This document shows positions 1 to 7,810 of a stretch of 27,674 bases of DNA, in pieces. The notes beneath the pieces were generated by a model that saw nothing but the letters and a program-made list of their open reading frames with translations, ran no database searches and was not told the DNA's origin. The translations under genes were made by a program, and so were the position numbers. The first letter of the stretch is position 1, and every line of letters begins with the position of its first letter. Source of the DNA: JAHBVY01 sp964415255 (GTDB taxonomy: Bacteria; Myxococcota_A; Polyangia; Polyangiales; Polyangiaceae); the NCBI GenBank assembly GCA_964415255.1, contig CAYQAC010000063.1, positions 1-27,674 of the forward strand. Direction: 5' to 3'.

Positions 1-50
1 GATGCGCCATGAACGTCTCTGAGCGCGTTGTTCATGCGTCGTGGCGCATC
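1..50. repeat. Bipartite inverted repeat at the window edge
   Basis: GATGCGCCA (1-9) is exactly complementary to TGGCGCATC (42-50), and inside it ATGAAC (9-14) pairs with GTTCAT (30-35), leaving a small internal loop at 36-41. It lies outside any gene I can support. It could be a terminator hairpin for a gene left of the window or an operator. No T-tract follows it, so its role is open. Confidence 0.5.
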
Positions 51-165
51 AGGAGGGAGTGAACCCCCCAAACCCTCGTTCGAGAGCGAGGAGGAACGGT
101 CAGCTTATCTGTCGGTCAGGTGCGCTGCCAGTGCGCTAGAGGCGCTGTCAGTGAACCGCCGGCAA

Positions 166-194
166 GGCAGCGCTGCTAGTGAGGCAGCGCTGCC
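166..194. terminator. Perfect 11-bp stem-loop downstream of the 221-2125 gene
   Basis: GGCAGCGCTGC (166-176) pairs perfectly with GCAGCGCTGCC (184-194) around a 7-nt loop. It begins 27 nt past the stop codon of the minus-strand lipoprotein gene, where a terminator or 3' stabilising hairpin would be expected. There is no U-tract on the minus strand, so it is not a classical intrinsic terminator. Confidence 0.35.
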
Positions 195-220
195 GCGGAG
201 CGTCAGGGGGTAGCGGCGCC

Positions 221-2125
221 TCAGTGCCAGCACATGTCATTCGCCGTCGCGGGGTAGTTGCCGTCCGCCTGGAACAGCCAGTCCGTGATTTCGGCGACGG
301 GACCGTTCTTGGGGTTGGTGTCCACGCAGATGGCGGTGGAGCCATCTTTGGCGGCCTTGGGCGCCTGGGAGTCCACCGTGTCGATGGTGCAATCCGTCAT
401 TTGGCCTGAACTGTCCACGTGGGCTTGCACGATGGCCACCTCCCAGAGATCGCCACCCGTGGTGGCGCCGTCTTGGGTCATCGCGGGGAAGAGCTGGCCC
501 GAGTTGGGGTCATAGCCAGCCGACAGGCGCCGCTCGCCGTTGCAGTAGATGTTCACGTGGGGGCGCACCGTGCCGGACACGTCGTACGCGTGCAGGCCGA
601 TGGCGAAGCGCTCACCGTCCTTCGGGTTGTCGAGGTTGATGTTCTCAGCGCCGCAGAAGTTGGGGAGGTTCGGATCGTTGAGCGACGGGAAGCAGGTGAC
701 GTTATCGCGGTCGAGGCGCGGGTTGTCGCAGGGGTTGGCGCCGCGCCGTGAGCCCCAACCCTGGCACGCCGAGTTGGGTGAGCGGGCGTAGCCCCACGGT
801 GATGGGTTGACCCCGAAGCCGGTGCAGCCCGAGCTTGAGGCGTAGAAGCAATCGTCGGCGCGGTTGTCGCTGCGGCACGAGTGGAACCAGCCGTGCCCCT
901 CCTTGTCGCAGGCCGTCGGGTTCTGCAGCCGGGCAAAGTGCAGATCCAGATCGTTCGGCATCGGGCTCCAGCACGCCTCCGCGCGGATCCCCGGCGCGCG
1001 CACCTGGACGCGGATGGTGCACTCGTGCTGCTGGCCGTTGATTTGGAACTCGCCCTTGACCAAGTAGTCGCCGGAGAGCGCGAACGCGGGGTACACGCGG
1101 CCAGCGGTGATGCCGGAGCCCGAGGGCCACACGTACCCGCGTTGGTTGCCAGCGGGCCCGAGGCCGCCCTGCGCGGCGCCGACCCGGGTCGCTGAGTTCG
1201 CGTTGGAGCCGTTGTAAACAGCAAAGCTCGGGAACGGCAGGATGTTGTCGCAGTCACCGCCGGTCACCGTCCAGCGCCAGTTGGTTGAGCTCAGCGGATC
1301 GGCCCCGCTGATCCAGGTGTAGCCGTTCAGCTCGAGCAGGTTCGTGGGGTTCGGGTAAGGCGCCGTGACGACCGCGTCGGAGGGGCACTCGATGACCACG
1401 TTGTCGCAGCTGCAGTCCTGCGCCTGGCTGTTGAGCTCCAGGCCGTCGCAGTTGAAGTCGCCCGCCGCGCACACGTCGTCAGCGAACGGGGGCTGCGCGC
1501 CACGGCACTGGGTGTCCCAGCGCCGCGTGGGGAACTCACCGGAGCCGGTCACCACGCAGCTCTGGGAGCCGCGGCTGTTGGAGGCGCACCACCCGAGCGG
1601 CGTCCCTGAGGCGTCGACCTGCGAGCCCGGGACGAGCCAGCAGTCGCGCGTCTCGCCCGAGCCGATCCCAGGCGAGCAGTCGCAGCCCTCGTCGACTTGC
1701 CCGTCGCAGTCGTCGTCGAAGCCGTTGCCATAATTTCCGTTCGGAAATGATGGGTTCACGTCGGAGTTGCCAGCGCACTCATTGTCGGTCGGCGCGGCGC
1801 ACACGCGTGGGAAGGGCCCAGGGCGGTAGCCTTCATTGGTGCACTCGCCCGTGGTGACGTCCGGCCTCGCGTCGTTGGTCACGCCGCCGCCGTCTGTCAC
1901 CGCGGCGTCACCGGTCGTGCCCGAGTCAAGGAACAGGCCGCCGCCGGTCCCGGCGCCTCCTCCAAAGCCACTCGCGCCTGCGTTGCCGCCGTGGGTGCCG
2001 CCGGAGGCGCCCGCGCCTTGGACGCGGTTGGGGCCGTCGGAGGTCGCCGAGCAACCGCTGAGGCTCAGCGCGAGCGCGAGCAGGGGGAGAGCGAGGAGGC
2101 GAGTGGGGGAGGTGTAGGGAGGCAC
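221..2125 (-). CDS. Secreted lipoprotein with MopE-like Cys/Asp motif
   Basis: A 634-residue predicted lipoprotein starting at GTG. Residues 1-24 form a signal sequence ending in the lipobox LSGC, with Cys25 as the lipidated residue. A flexible Gly/Ala-rich linker follows (about 35-65). Residues 135-150 carry a Cys- and Asp-rich NGFDDDCDGQVDE-type motif, of the kind seen in MopE-related and other myxobacterial surface proteins, probably binding a metal or Ca2+. From about 390 the NDLDLHF stretch and the later NINLDNPKDG and HVNIYCNG stretches resemble an extracellular beta-sandwich domain common in myxobacterial lipoproteins. Many paired Cys suggest disulfides and therefore a location outside the cytoplasm. 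The gene is third in a minus-strand run behind the acylphosphatase and HEAT-like genes, 141 nt from the latter. Its function is unknown. The signal peptide and lipobox are clear; the domain names are my reading. Confidence 0.85.
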   Translation of the reverse strand: MPPYTSPTRLLALPLLALALSLSGCSATSDGPNRVQGAGASGGTHGGNAGASGFGGGAGTGGGLFLDSGTTGDAAVTDGGGVTNDARPDVTTGECTNEGYRPGPFPRVCAAPTDNECAGNSDVNPSFPNGNYGNGFDDDCDGQVDEGCDCSPGIGSGETRDCWLVPGSQVDASGTPLGWCASNSRGSQSCVVTGSGEFPTRRWDTQCRGAQPPFADDVCAAGDFNCDGLELNSQAQDCSCDNVVIECPSDAVVTAPYPNPTNLLELNGYTWISGADPLSSTNWRWTVTGGDCDNILPFPSFAVYNGSNANSATRVGAAQGGLGPAGNQRGYVWPSGSGITAGRVYPAFALSGDYLVKGEFQINGQQHECTIRVQVRAPGIRAEACWSPMPNDLDLHFARLQNPTACDKEGHGWFHSCRSDNRADDCFYASSSGCTGFGVNPSPWGYARSPNSACQGWGSRRGANPCDNPRLDRDNVTCFPSLNDPNLPNFCGAENINLDNPKDGERFAIGLHAYDVSGTVRPHVNIYCNGERRLSAGYDPNSGQLFPAMTQDGATTGGDLWEVAIVQAHVDSSGQMTDCTIDTVDSQAPKAAKDGSTAICVDTNPKNGPVAEITDWLFQADGNYPATANDMCWH

Positions 2126-2266
2126 AGCCTAAAGGCACCTGATGAACACCCCGCCGTCAAGGTAGATCCACTGAAGGCGAGCGAATTAGCGCGCTGGGCG
2201 ACCGACGCTCGCCGGCTGGAGCCGCGCGTGTGTGCGCTGCACACCTCGCTCACTCTTGCCGAAGCC

Positions 2267-4219
2267 TCAATCTTCAGGGAGCGGCGGCAACTCAAGCCCT
2301 GACGGTGCGCTCGGCGGCTGAGCAGCGGCCGGCTGAGCAGCTGACTGGGTGGCGCCTGGCTCGGCGATGCCTCCCGTTGGGACAGTGGCGGTGGGCTGTG
2401 GCGCGCCCTCAACCGTCTGGGGGGCGACCGTGGCGACCTCCGCGGCGAGGGGAGTAGCCGCTGGCGCGGCGGCCACCAGCACGGGCGTTGGCTCAGGGCT
2501 TGGAGCCAGCGGGTCGGCGCGGAGCACGAGCTGCGGGGTCGGGGCGCTGGGCGCGGTGGTGAGCGGTTCAGGATCCTGTGCGTGCGGCAGCGCGACCTCA
2601 GGCTGTGCGACTTCAGGCTGTGCGTGCGGCAGCGCGACTTCAGGCTGTGCGACTTCGCGAGCCTCTTCAGCACCCTGTAGGGTCGCTGAGGGCTCTGGCT
2701 TGCCCCGCCGGAGGCCAATGACCAAGACGGAGAGCAGCGCCACCACCCCGATCGCCACCGCGCCGTAGTAGCGCCCGGTCTCCTGCTCCTCCGCGCGCTC
2801 GCCGCGCTGGATTTCCTCGAGGTGCTTCTTCGCGCGCTCATTGCTCGGGTCGAGCTCCAGCGCGCGCCGGAACGGCACTTGATCTGCCACGCCGCGCGCG
2901 ACGAGCTCGCGCCCATCGAGCAGCCACAGCAGCGCCTCCGCGCGCCGCGTCACCTCCGCGTCTTCGCTCAGGCGCCGCGCGCGAGAGAGCGCGGTGCGCG
3001 CGCCCTGTGGATCGTCATCCAGCTTGGCCTCGGCGAACGCCACGTAGGTGGGCACCATCTCGGCGCGCTGCTCGAACAAGGGGCTGCGCGCCAGCACCTG
3101 ATCGAACAGCGCCTTCGCCTCGTCCGTCTTCTGCGCGCCAGCGGCCTTCTGACCTTGATTGAAGAGCTTGTACACCTGGGCGAGCCGCAGCCGATCGAAC
3201 TCCCCGAACAGCTCGCGCGCGGTGCGGTCCCAAGACCAATCCCCCGGCGGCTTCTTCCCCACGATGTTCGCGTAGGTGTCGCGCAGCGGCCAGTTGGCCA
3301 CCTCTTTCATCAGCGCAACTGACTGACGCGCGGCCTCTCGCACCTGAGGCCGCTCACTGTTGGCGAACGAGATCACGACGCGCGCCGCGTCTGGATCTCG
3401 GGTGTAGCCGTAGGCGCGCAGCACGTCCGCCAAGACGTCAGGGTCAGGCACCTGGACGGCCTCGCTGGGGATCGCCTTGCCCAAGGCGTCGAGCTGACGC
3501 TCGGCCCAGCGCGCGATCTTCGGCGCTTGGTGGCGCCGGGTCTCGATCAGCGCAGGCAGCGCGCGGTCCCCCAGCTTCTCTAGCTGGAGCTGCGTATCCA
3601 CACGCAAAAATTCACCGAAGCGCACGTAGATGCGGATCAAGGTGCGGACGGCCTCGGTCGTGCTGATAGCCCCGAGCAGGCGGCTCAGCGCCACCACCTG
3701 CGTCACCGCGACCCAACGCTCGTCCTTCGGCTCGGCGAAGCTCAGCAGGATCTCGAGGTAGTCAGGCGTCTTGACTTCGCCGCGTTGATTGGCGGCCTTC
3801 ATGCGCTCGCGCTCGGCGCTGCGCGCCTTTTCGCGTAGATCTTGGAGCTTCTTTCGCAGCTCCTCGCCCTTGGTCGAGTCAGCGAGTGCGTCGAGCTGCT
3901 CGCTGATGGCGGAGACCCAGCGCGGATCGGCCTCCAGGATGGCCTCTTGAGCCGCCTGACGCCCGCTGGGGTCATCGGAGCTGATGCGGGTGAGCAGCGC
4001 TGACACCTGCTCCACGTGCTCGGCGGTGGCCTTGGGCAGCTCCTGGCTCGGCACCATCGGCAGCGGGATGAGCGGCGGTCGAGCCAGCTCGGCGCTGGCG
4101 GCGTCGACCGCGGCGTCGGCGTCCTCTCCCTGGGCTTGGGCCACGGGCAAGAGCAGCGCGAGCGCCGCGACCGTGAGCCCCGCGATCCAGGCTGAGCGCG
4201 CTCGCAGGGACACCTTCAA
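2267..4219 (-). CDS. Membrane-anchored HEAT/TPR-like repeat protein
   Basis: A 650-residue protein with a signal peptide (1 to about 29, ending VAQAQ) and a long alpha-helical exported region. Residues about 40-345 are helical and HEAT-like; about 355-470 look like tetratricopeptide repeats (VLARSP, ALELDPSNERAKKHLEE). One transmembrane helix follows (about 484-503) with a basic RRGK stop-transfer, then a Pro/Ala/Glu-rich tail of about 145 residues. By the positive-inside rule the helical part is periplasmic and the tail cytoplasmic. The start is TTG at 4219-4217, which overlaps the TGA stop of the acylphosphatase gene, so translation is probably coupled. The tail contains a 14-residue duplication encoded by a 42-bp DNA repeat. 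No enzymatic motif is visible; it is probably a scaffold. I cannot assign a function. Confidence 0.85.
   Translation of the reverse strand: MKVSLRARSAWIAGLTVAALALLLPVAQAQGEDADAAVDAASAELARPPLIPLPMVPSQELPKATAEHVEQVSALLTRISSDDPSGRQAAQEAILEADPRWVSAISEQLDALADSTKGEELRKKLQDLREKARSAERERMKAANQRGEVKTPDYLEILLSFAEPKDERWVAVTQVVALSRLLGAISTTEAVRTLIRIYVRFGEFLRVDTQLQLEKLGDRALPALIETRRHQAPKIARWAERQLDALGKAIPSEAVQVPDPDVLADVLRAYGYTRDPDAARVVISFANSERPQVREAARQSVALMKEVANWPLRDTYANIVGKKPPGDWSWDRTARELFGEFDRLRLAQVYKLFNQGQKAAGAQKTDEAKALFDQVLARSPLFEQRAEMVPTYVAFAEAKLDDDPQGARTALSRARRLSEDAEVTRRAEALLWLLDGRELVARGVADQVPFRRALELDPSNERAKKHLEEIQRGERAEEQETGRYYGAVAIGVVALLSVLVIGLRRGKPEPSATLQGAEEAREVAQPEVALPHAQPEVAQPEVALPHAQDPEPLTTAPSAPTPQLVLRADPLAPSPEPTPVLVAAAPAATPLAAEVATVAPQTVEGAPQPTATVPTGGIAEPGATQSAAQPAAAQPPSAPSGLELPPLPED
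2578..2657 (-). repeat. 42-bp tandem repeat inside the HEAT/TPR-like gene
   Basis: Two nearly identical 42-bp units start at 2578 and 2620; the second is slightly incomplete. They encode a duplicated 14-residue block of the AQPEVALPHAQPEV type in the Pro-rich cytoplasmic tail. The high DNA identity suggests a recent slippage duplication. Confidence 0.85.
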
Positions 4220-4494
4220 GTCACGATGCGAAAGTCGGAGAAGTCACCGGTGAAGCTGCGCCAGCGGGTGTCAACGCGCTCGACCCGCGCGGCGGTGGGG
4301 CCCTTCTGTGCCCAACCAAACAGCTCTCGGATCGCGATCTCCTCGCCCTCAGCGAGGATCTCGATGCTCCCGTCGACACGGTTCTTGACCCAGCCCCCGA
4401 GCCCCAAGCGCCGCGCCTCGCGCTGGGTAGACGCTCGAAAGTACACGCCTTGAACGCGCCCGCGGACCACCAAGTGGAGTTGCTTCAGGGCCAT
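4216..4494 (-). CDS. acyP: Acylphosphatase
   Basis: A 92-residue acylphosphatase, which hydrolyses carboxyl-phosphate bonds in small acyl phosphates. The family signature is complete: GRVQGVYFRAS near the N-terminus supplies the phosphate-binding loop and catalytic Arg, and GWVKNRVDGS supplies the catalytic Asn. The length matches the usual 90-100 residues. I chose ATG at 4494 because it leaves the standard short N-terminus and has GGAGG just upstream, although the spacing is very tight. An in-frame start 20 codons earlier (4554) would add an unconserved Ala/Pro leader. The stop codon overlaps the TTG start of the downstream HEAT/TPR-like gene. There is no obvious functional link between the two. 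Confidence 0.93.
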   Translation of the reverse strand: MALKQLHLVVRGRVQGVYFRASTQREARRLGLGGWVKNRVDGSIEILAEGEEIAIRELFGWAQKGPTAARVERVDTRWRSFTGDFSDFRIVT

Positions 4495-4504
4495 ACCTCC
4501 CCGG

Positions 4505-4533
4505 TTGGTAGCTGACGCACCGGCAGCTGGCAA
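4505..4533 (-). promoter_or_regulatory. Possible sigma-70-like promoter of the acylphosphatase operon
   Basis: On the minus strand, TTGCCA (4533-4528) and TACCAA (4510-4505) are separated by 17 nt, about 10 nt before the ATG at 4494. The -35 is good and the -10 poor. Transcription would start almost at the Shine-Dalgarno sequence. Tentative. Confidence 0.25.
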
Positions 4534-4594
4534 CACGGCACTTGGGGGCGTCATCCGCCAAGCGCTGTGACGGCCTCGGGGCCAACTCGCCGGA

Positions 4595-4609
4595 TTTTTG
4601 GGGGGTTGG
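4595..4609. promoter_or_regulatory. T5-G6-TTGG intergenic motif, copy A
   Basis: TTTTTGGGGGGTTGG lies in the gap between the divergent acylphosphatase and GAF kinase genes. Near-identical copies are in two other gene-free gaps, at 10643-10661 (opposite strand) and 15451-15465. Read as CCAACC...AAAAA it points toward the acylphosphatase start, about 100 nt away. Function unknown. Confidence 0.4.
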
Positions 4610-4761
4610 TAGCGGCGTGCCGGTAACCGCCGGCGCTACAGGCCTCGGGAGCTCCTCTTCCCTACGCCGCTGAGGGCACGCCCACACGCAACAAAAACCG
4701 TGCCTACCAAGCGAGCGTCCGTGGACCCGCGGCCGCCTTCCGTGGTGTGATCGCGATCGCG

Positions 4762-6726
4762 ATGGTCTCCCGCCCTCGAAGCTCGGTCCCCGATCCGCAA
4801 ATCGCGGAGCTGAAGGCCGCGCTCGCGCGGGAGCAGCGGGTCTCGCGCGCGCTGCGTGAGGTGGGTCGCGCGCTCGGCACCACTGTTGAGCTCGATGAGC
4901 TGCTCGAGCTCATCCTCGCCAAGGTCACGGAGCTGCTCGAGGCAGATCGCGCCACCCTGTACCTGCTGGACGACGCGCGGGGTGAGCTGGTGAGCCGCAT
5001 CATGGTCGGCTCTGAGGTGCGGAGCATCCGCGTCAAGGTGGGGCAGGGGATAGCCGGCGTCGTGGCGGAGACGGGGCGAGCGCTCCGAGTGAGCGACGCC
5101 TATCAAGATCCGCGCTTCGAGCGCGATTGGGATATCCTGACAGGGTTCCGAACGACCAGCATCCTCGCGGTGCCGCTCAAGAACCACCTGAGCCGCACCA
5201 TCGGCGTGATCCAGGTGTTGAACAAGCAGCCGGAGCTTAGGCTCAAGGCTTCGGAGCCACGCGAATTTGACGGCGAGGACGAGGCCATCTTGAGTGCCCT
5301 CAGCACTCAAGCGGCGGTGGCGATCGACAACAGTCGCCTCTTCTTGTCGCTCATCCAGAAGAACCATCAGCTGATGGAGGCGAAGGATCAGCTCGAGCGT
5401 GGCGTGCGTGATCTCTCGCTGCTGTTCGATCTGGAGCACGCGACGGCGCGCGCGGCCACGATTGAAGATCTCGCGCGAGCCTCCCTGCTCGAGATCGCGC
5501 GCGCGAGCGAGGCGCGCGGGGCCGCGCTCCTGGTGGCTGATGAAGAGAGCGGTGATCTCGTGGAGTACGTGCTCGACACCGACGCGAGCAGCGACATCGT
5601 GCGGCTCGGGGTGAAGTCAGGTGAGGGCTTCTTGGCGGCGGCCATGGGGCTCGGGGCGGTGCTGAAGGCGACGCGCGCGTCACGCCACCCAGCCTTCAGT
5701 CAGCGGGTGGAGGGGGCCTTCCCGTTCGAGGTAGACAGCGCGATCGCGATTGAGCTCGAGGGGGACGGCCGCGCGCTCGGCGCCATGGGGCTGTTCAGCA
5801 AGCAGCTTGGGCGTGGCTTCGGGGACGATGACGTCTCGCTGCTCAAGCTGGTGAGCGCCAACGTCGCGACGGCGGTGCGGCTGTTCAAGGTGAGCGAGGC
5901 GCGTGAGCAGAGTAACCGCCTCACCACCATCGGCCGCCTGCTTTCAGGCATCATCCACGACTTCAAGACGCCGATGACGGTGATCAGCGGCTATGTCCAG
6001 CTGATGGAGGCGGCTGACGATCATGAGAAGCGTGCCGAGTACGCTGACGCCGCGCTCAAACAGTTCGATATGCTGACCAGTATGCAGCGCGAGGTGCTGG
6101 AGTTCGCGCGCGGTGAGCGCCGGGTGTTCGTGCGGAAGGTGTACCTTCACAAGTTCTTCGCGGAGCTGGCGGCGCAGCTACGGCTCGAGCTGGAGCGCCG
6201 GCCTGTGGAGCTCCAGCTTGACGTCGACGACAAACTGGTCGCGCGCTTCGATGAGGGGCGCGTGCTGCGCGCCATCCACAACCTGACGCGCAACGCGGTG
6301 GAGGCGATGGGTAGCCGGGGCGGCAAGCTCACGATCTCGGCGAAGAGCGAGCCCATGAAGGCGCGCCCTCGCCCCCGCAAGGCGCCGAAGCCAGCGCGCC
6401 CCAAGGCGCCGTCTGCGCCTTGTAAGGACGGTGAGACCTGCGATTTAGTGATCCGCGTCGCGGACACCGGGCCCGGTATCCCGCCGGAGATGGAAGGCCG
6501 TCTGTTCCGCTCGTTCGCGACGGTGGGTAAGGCGGGCGGCACCGGCCTCGGGCTCGCGATCGTGAAGAAGATCGCCTCTGAGCACGACGGCGTGGTGGAG
6601 GTGGAGTCATCGCCGCACGGCGCCTGCTTCACCTTGCGCCTGCCCCTGCTCGGGCCTGAGCGGCCCCAGGAGCCGCGGGCGCCGCGCGGCGCTCGGGCTA
6701 AGCTCGGTCAGAGGCAAGATGACTAG
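4762..6726 (+). CDS. Soluble GAF-GAF sensor histidine kinase
   Basis: A 654-residue cytoplasmic histidine kinase without membrane segments. In order: a short coiled coil (about 10-40), a GAF domain (about 35-195), a connecting helix, a second GAF-like domain (about 215-375), the HisKA helix pair with the H-box HDFKTPMT (phosphoacceptor His399), and an HATPase_c domain with N-box HNLTRNAVEA, G1 DTGPGIPP and G2 GGTGLGLAI. A basic, proline-rich insertion of about 30 residues sits between the N- and G1-boxes, which is unusual. I chose ATG at 4762; an in-frame GTG at 4747 is also possible and neither has a clear Shine-Dalgarno. The end overlaps the start of the Fe-S protein by 8 nt, so the two are translationally coupled. 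No receiver domain or response regulator is encoded nearby. The GAF domains suggest sensing a small ligand or redox state; the signal is unknown. Confidence 0.93.
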   Translation: MVSRPRSSVPDPQIAELKAALAREQRVSRALREVGRALGTTVELDELLELILAKVTELLEADRATLYLLDDARGELVSRIMVGSEVRSIRVKVGQGIAGVVAETGRALRVSDAYQDPRFERDWDILTGFRTTSILAVPLKNHLSRTIGVIQVLNKQPELRLKASEPREFDGEDEAILSALSTQAAVAIDNSRLFLSLIQKNHQLMEAKDQLERGVRDLSLLFDLEHATARAATIEDLARASLLEIARASEARGAALLVADEESGDLVEYVLDTDASSDIVRLGVKSGEGFLAAAMGLGAVLKATRASRHPAFSQRVEGAFPFEVDSAIAIELEGDGRALGAMGLFSKQLGRGFGDDDVSLLKLVSANVATAVRLFKVSEAREQSNRLTTIGRLLSGIIHDFKTPMTVISGYVQLMEAADDHEKRAEYADAALKQFDMLTSMQREVLEFARGERRVFVRKVYLHKFFAELAAQLRLELERRPVELQLDVDDKLVARFDEGRVLRAIHNLTRNAVEAMGSRGGKLTISAKSEPMKARPRPRKAPKPARPKAPSAPCKDGETCDLVIRVADTGPGIPPEMEGRLFRSFATVGKAGGTGLGLAIVKKIASEHDGVVEVESSPHGACFTLRLPLLGPERPQEPRAPRGARAKLGQRQDD

Positions 6727-7804
6727 CGTGAAGCTCCCGCTGCTCCCGCGCCGCGAAGCGGAGCTGACCACCTGCGCCTACTGCCCCAAGCTGTGCCGCG
6801 CGGTGTGTCCGGTGGCCGACGTGGAGGCGAGCGAGACGCTGACGCCGTGGGGCAAGATGAGCCTCGCTTGGTTTGCGGCGCGCGGGAGCCTGCCGCTCTC
6901 GAAGAGCGTGGCGGCGAGCGCCTTCGCGTGCACCGGCTGCCTCGCCTGTCAGGAGCGCTGCGATCACAAGAACCCGGTCGCGCTCACCTTGCTCGAGGCG
7001 CGCGCCGCGATGCGCGCGGCGGGCTTGGGTCACGAGGCCGCCGAGCGGATCGATCTCGCGGAGGTCGCGGCGCGGCGCGCGGAGGGCCTCCGCGCGTTGG
7101 CGCAGGAGGGCGAGCGCGCGCGAACAGCAGCGGAGGCAGCCGCAGGGGCGAGCGTCGCGCTGCTGATCGGCACCGCGTACTTGACGCGTGAGCTTGGCGC
7201 GGCGCGCGCGGCGCTTCACGTGGTGCGCTCCCTGGTGGGCGGAGTGCGCTTGCTTCAGAGCTCAGGCGGGGAGATCGAGCGCGGGGTGGGCAGGCAGGCG
7301 GAGGCTGAGGCCGCGGAGGCCGAGCTGATGGTGGAGGTGGCCGGCGCACGGGTGATCGTGCTCGACCCAGGCGCCATGACGAGCGCGCTGCGCGCGGCTG
7401 GCGCGCTCACGGTGGTGGAGCTGGTCGCAGAGCGCTTGGCCGAGCTCGCGCCGGTGCCCACGCTCATGGCGGGCAGCTGGCGCTGGCACGACCCCTGTCG
7501 CCTGGGCCGCGGGCTCGGCGTGTACGACGAGCCCCGCGCCATCCTGACGCGCCTCACCGGGCGCCCCCCGCTTGAGTTCAGCCGCTCGCGAGCGGCCGCG
7601 GTCTGCTCTGGCGGCGGCGGCCTGCTGCCGATCACCATGCCCGAGGCCTCGCGCGCGATCGCCGAGGCCAGGCTCGGCGATCACGAGCGCCTCGGCGGGG
7701 GCACCGTGGTCACCGCCTGCGCCACCAGCGCGAGGCGGCTGCGTGAGTCGGGCGCCTCGGTGGTCGACTTGATGGAGCTGGTGGCTCAGGGGCTCCCCGG
7801 ATAG
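6719..7804 (+). CDS. Fe-S protein with 2x[4Fe-4S] ferredoxin and degenerate CCG domains (GlpC/HdrB-like)
   Basis: A 361-residue soluble redox protein. Residues 19-30 (C19, C22, C26, C30-P) and 71-81 (C71, C74, C77, C81) provide ligands for two [4Fe-4S] clusters, as in GlpC, LutA/LldE and glycolate oxidase Fe-S subunits. The C-terminal part has the HDPCRLGR motif (C260), VCSGGGG (C296) and TACATS (C334), resembling one cysteine-rich CCG domain of the HdrB type. The C296 motif lacks the usual double Cys, and the first CCG repeat expected at about 145-250 has no Cys at all (QSSGGE where CCG would be). It may therefore have lost a cluster or act as an electron-transfer or sensing partner. The ATG overlaps the upstream kinase stop, with GAGG five bases before it. 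A membrane kinase follows 6 nt downstream. No flavin dehydrogenase partner is nearby. Confidence 0.88.
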   Translation: MTSVKLPLLPRREAELTTCAYCPKLCRAVCPVADVEASETLTPWGKMSLAWFAARGSLPLSKSVAASAFACTGCLACQERCDHKNPVALTLLEARAAMRAAGLGHEAAERIDLAEVAARRAEGLRALAQEGERARTAAEAAAGASVALLIGTAYLTRELGAARAALHVVRSLVGGVRLLQSSGGEIERGVGRQAEAEAAEAELMVEVAGARVIVLDPGAMTSALRAAGALTVVELVAERLAELAPVPTLMAGSWRWHDPCRLGRGLGVYDEPRAILTRLTGRPPLEFSRSRAAAVCSGGGGLLPITMPEASRAIAEARLGDHERLGGGTVVTACATSARRLRESGASVVDLMELVAQGLPG

Positions 7805-7810
7805 GTCAGG

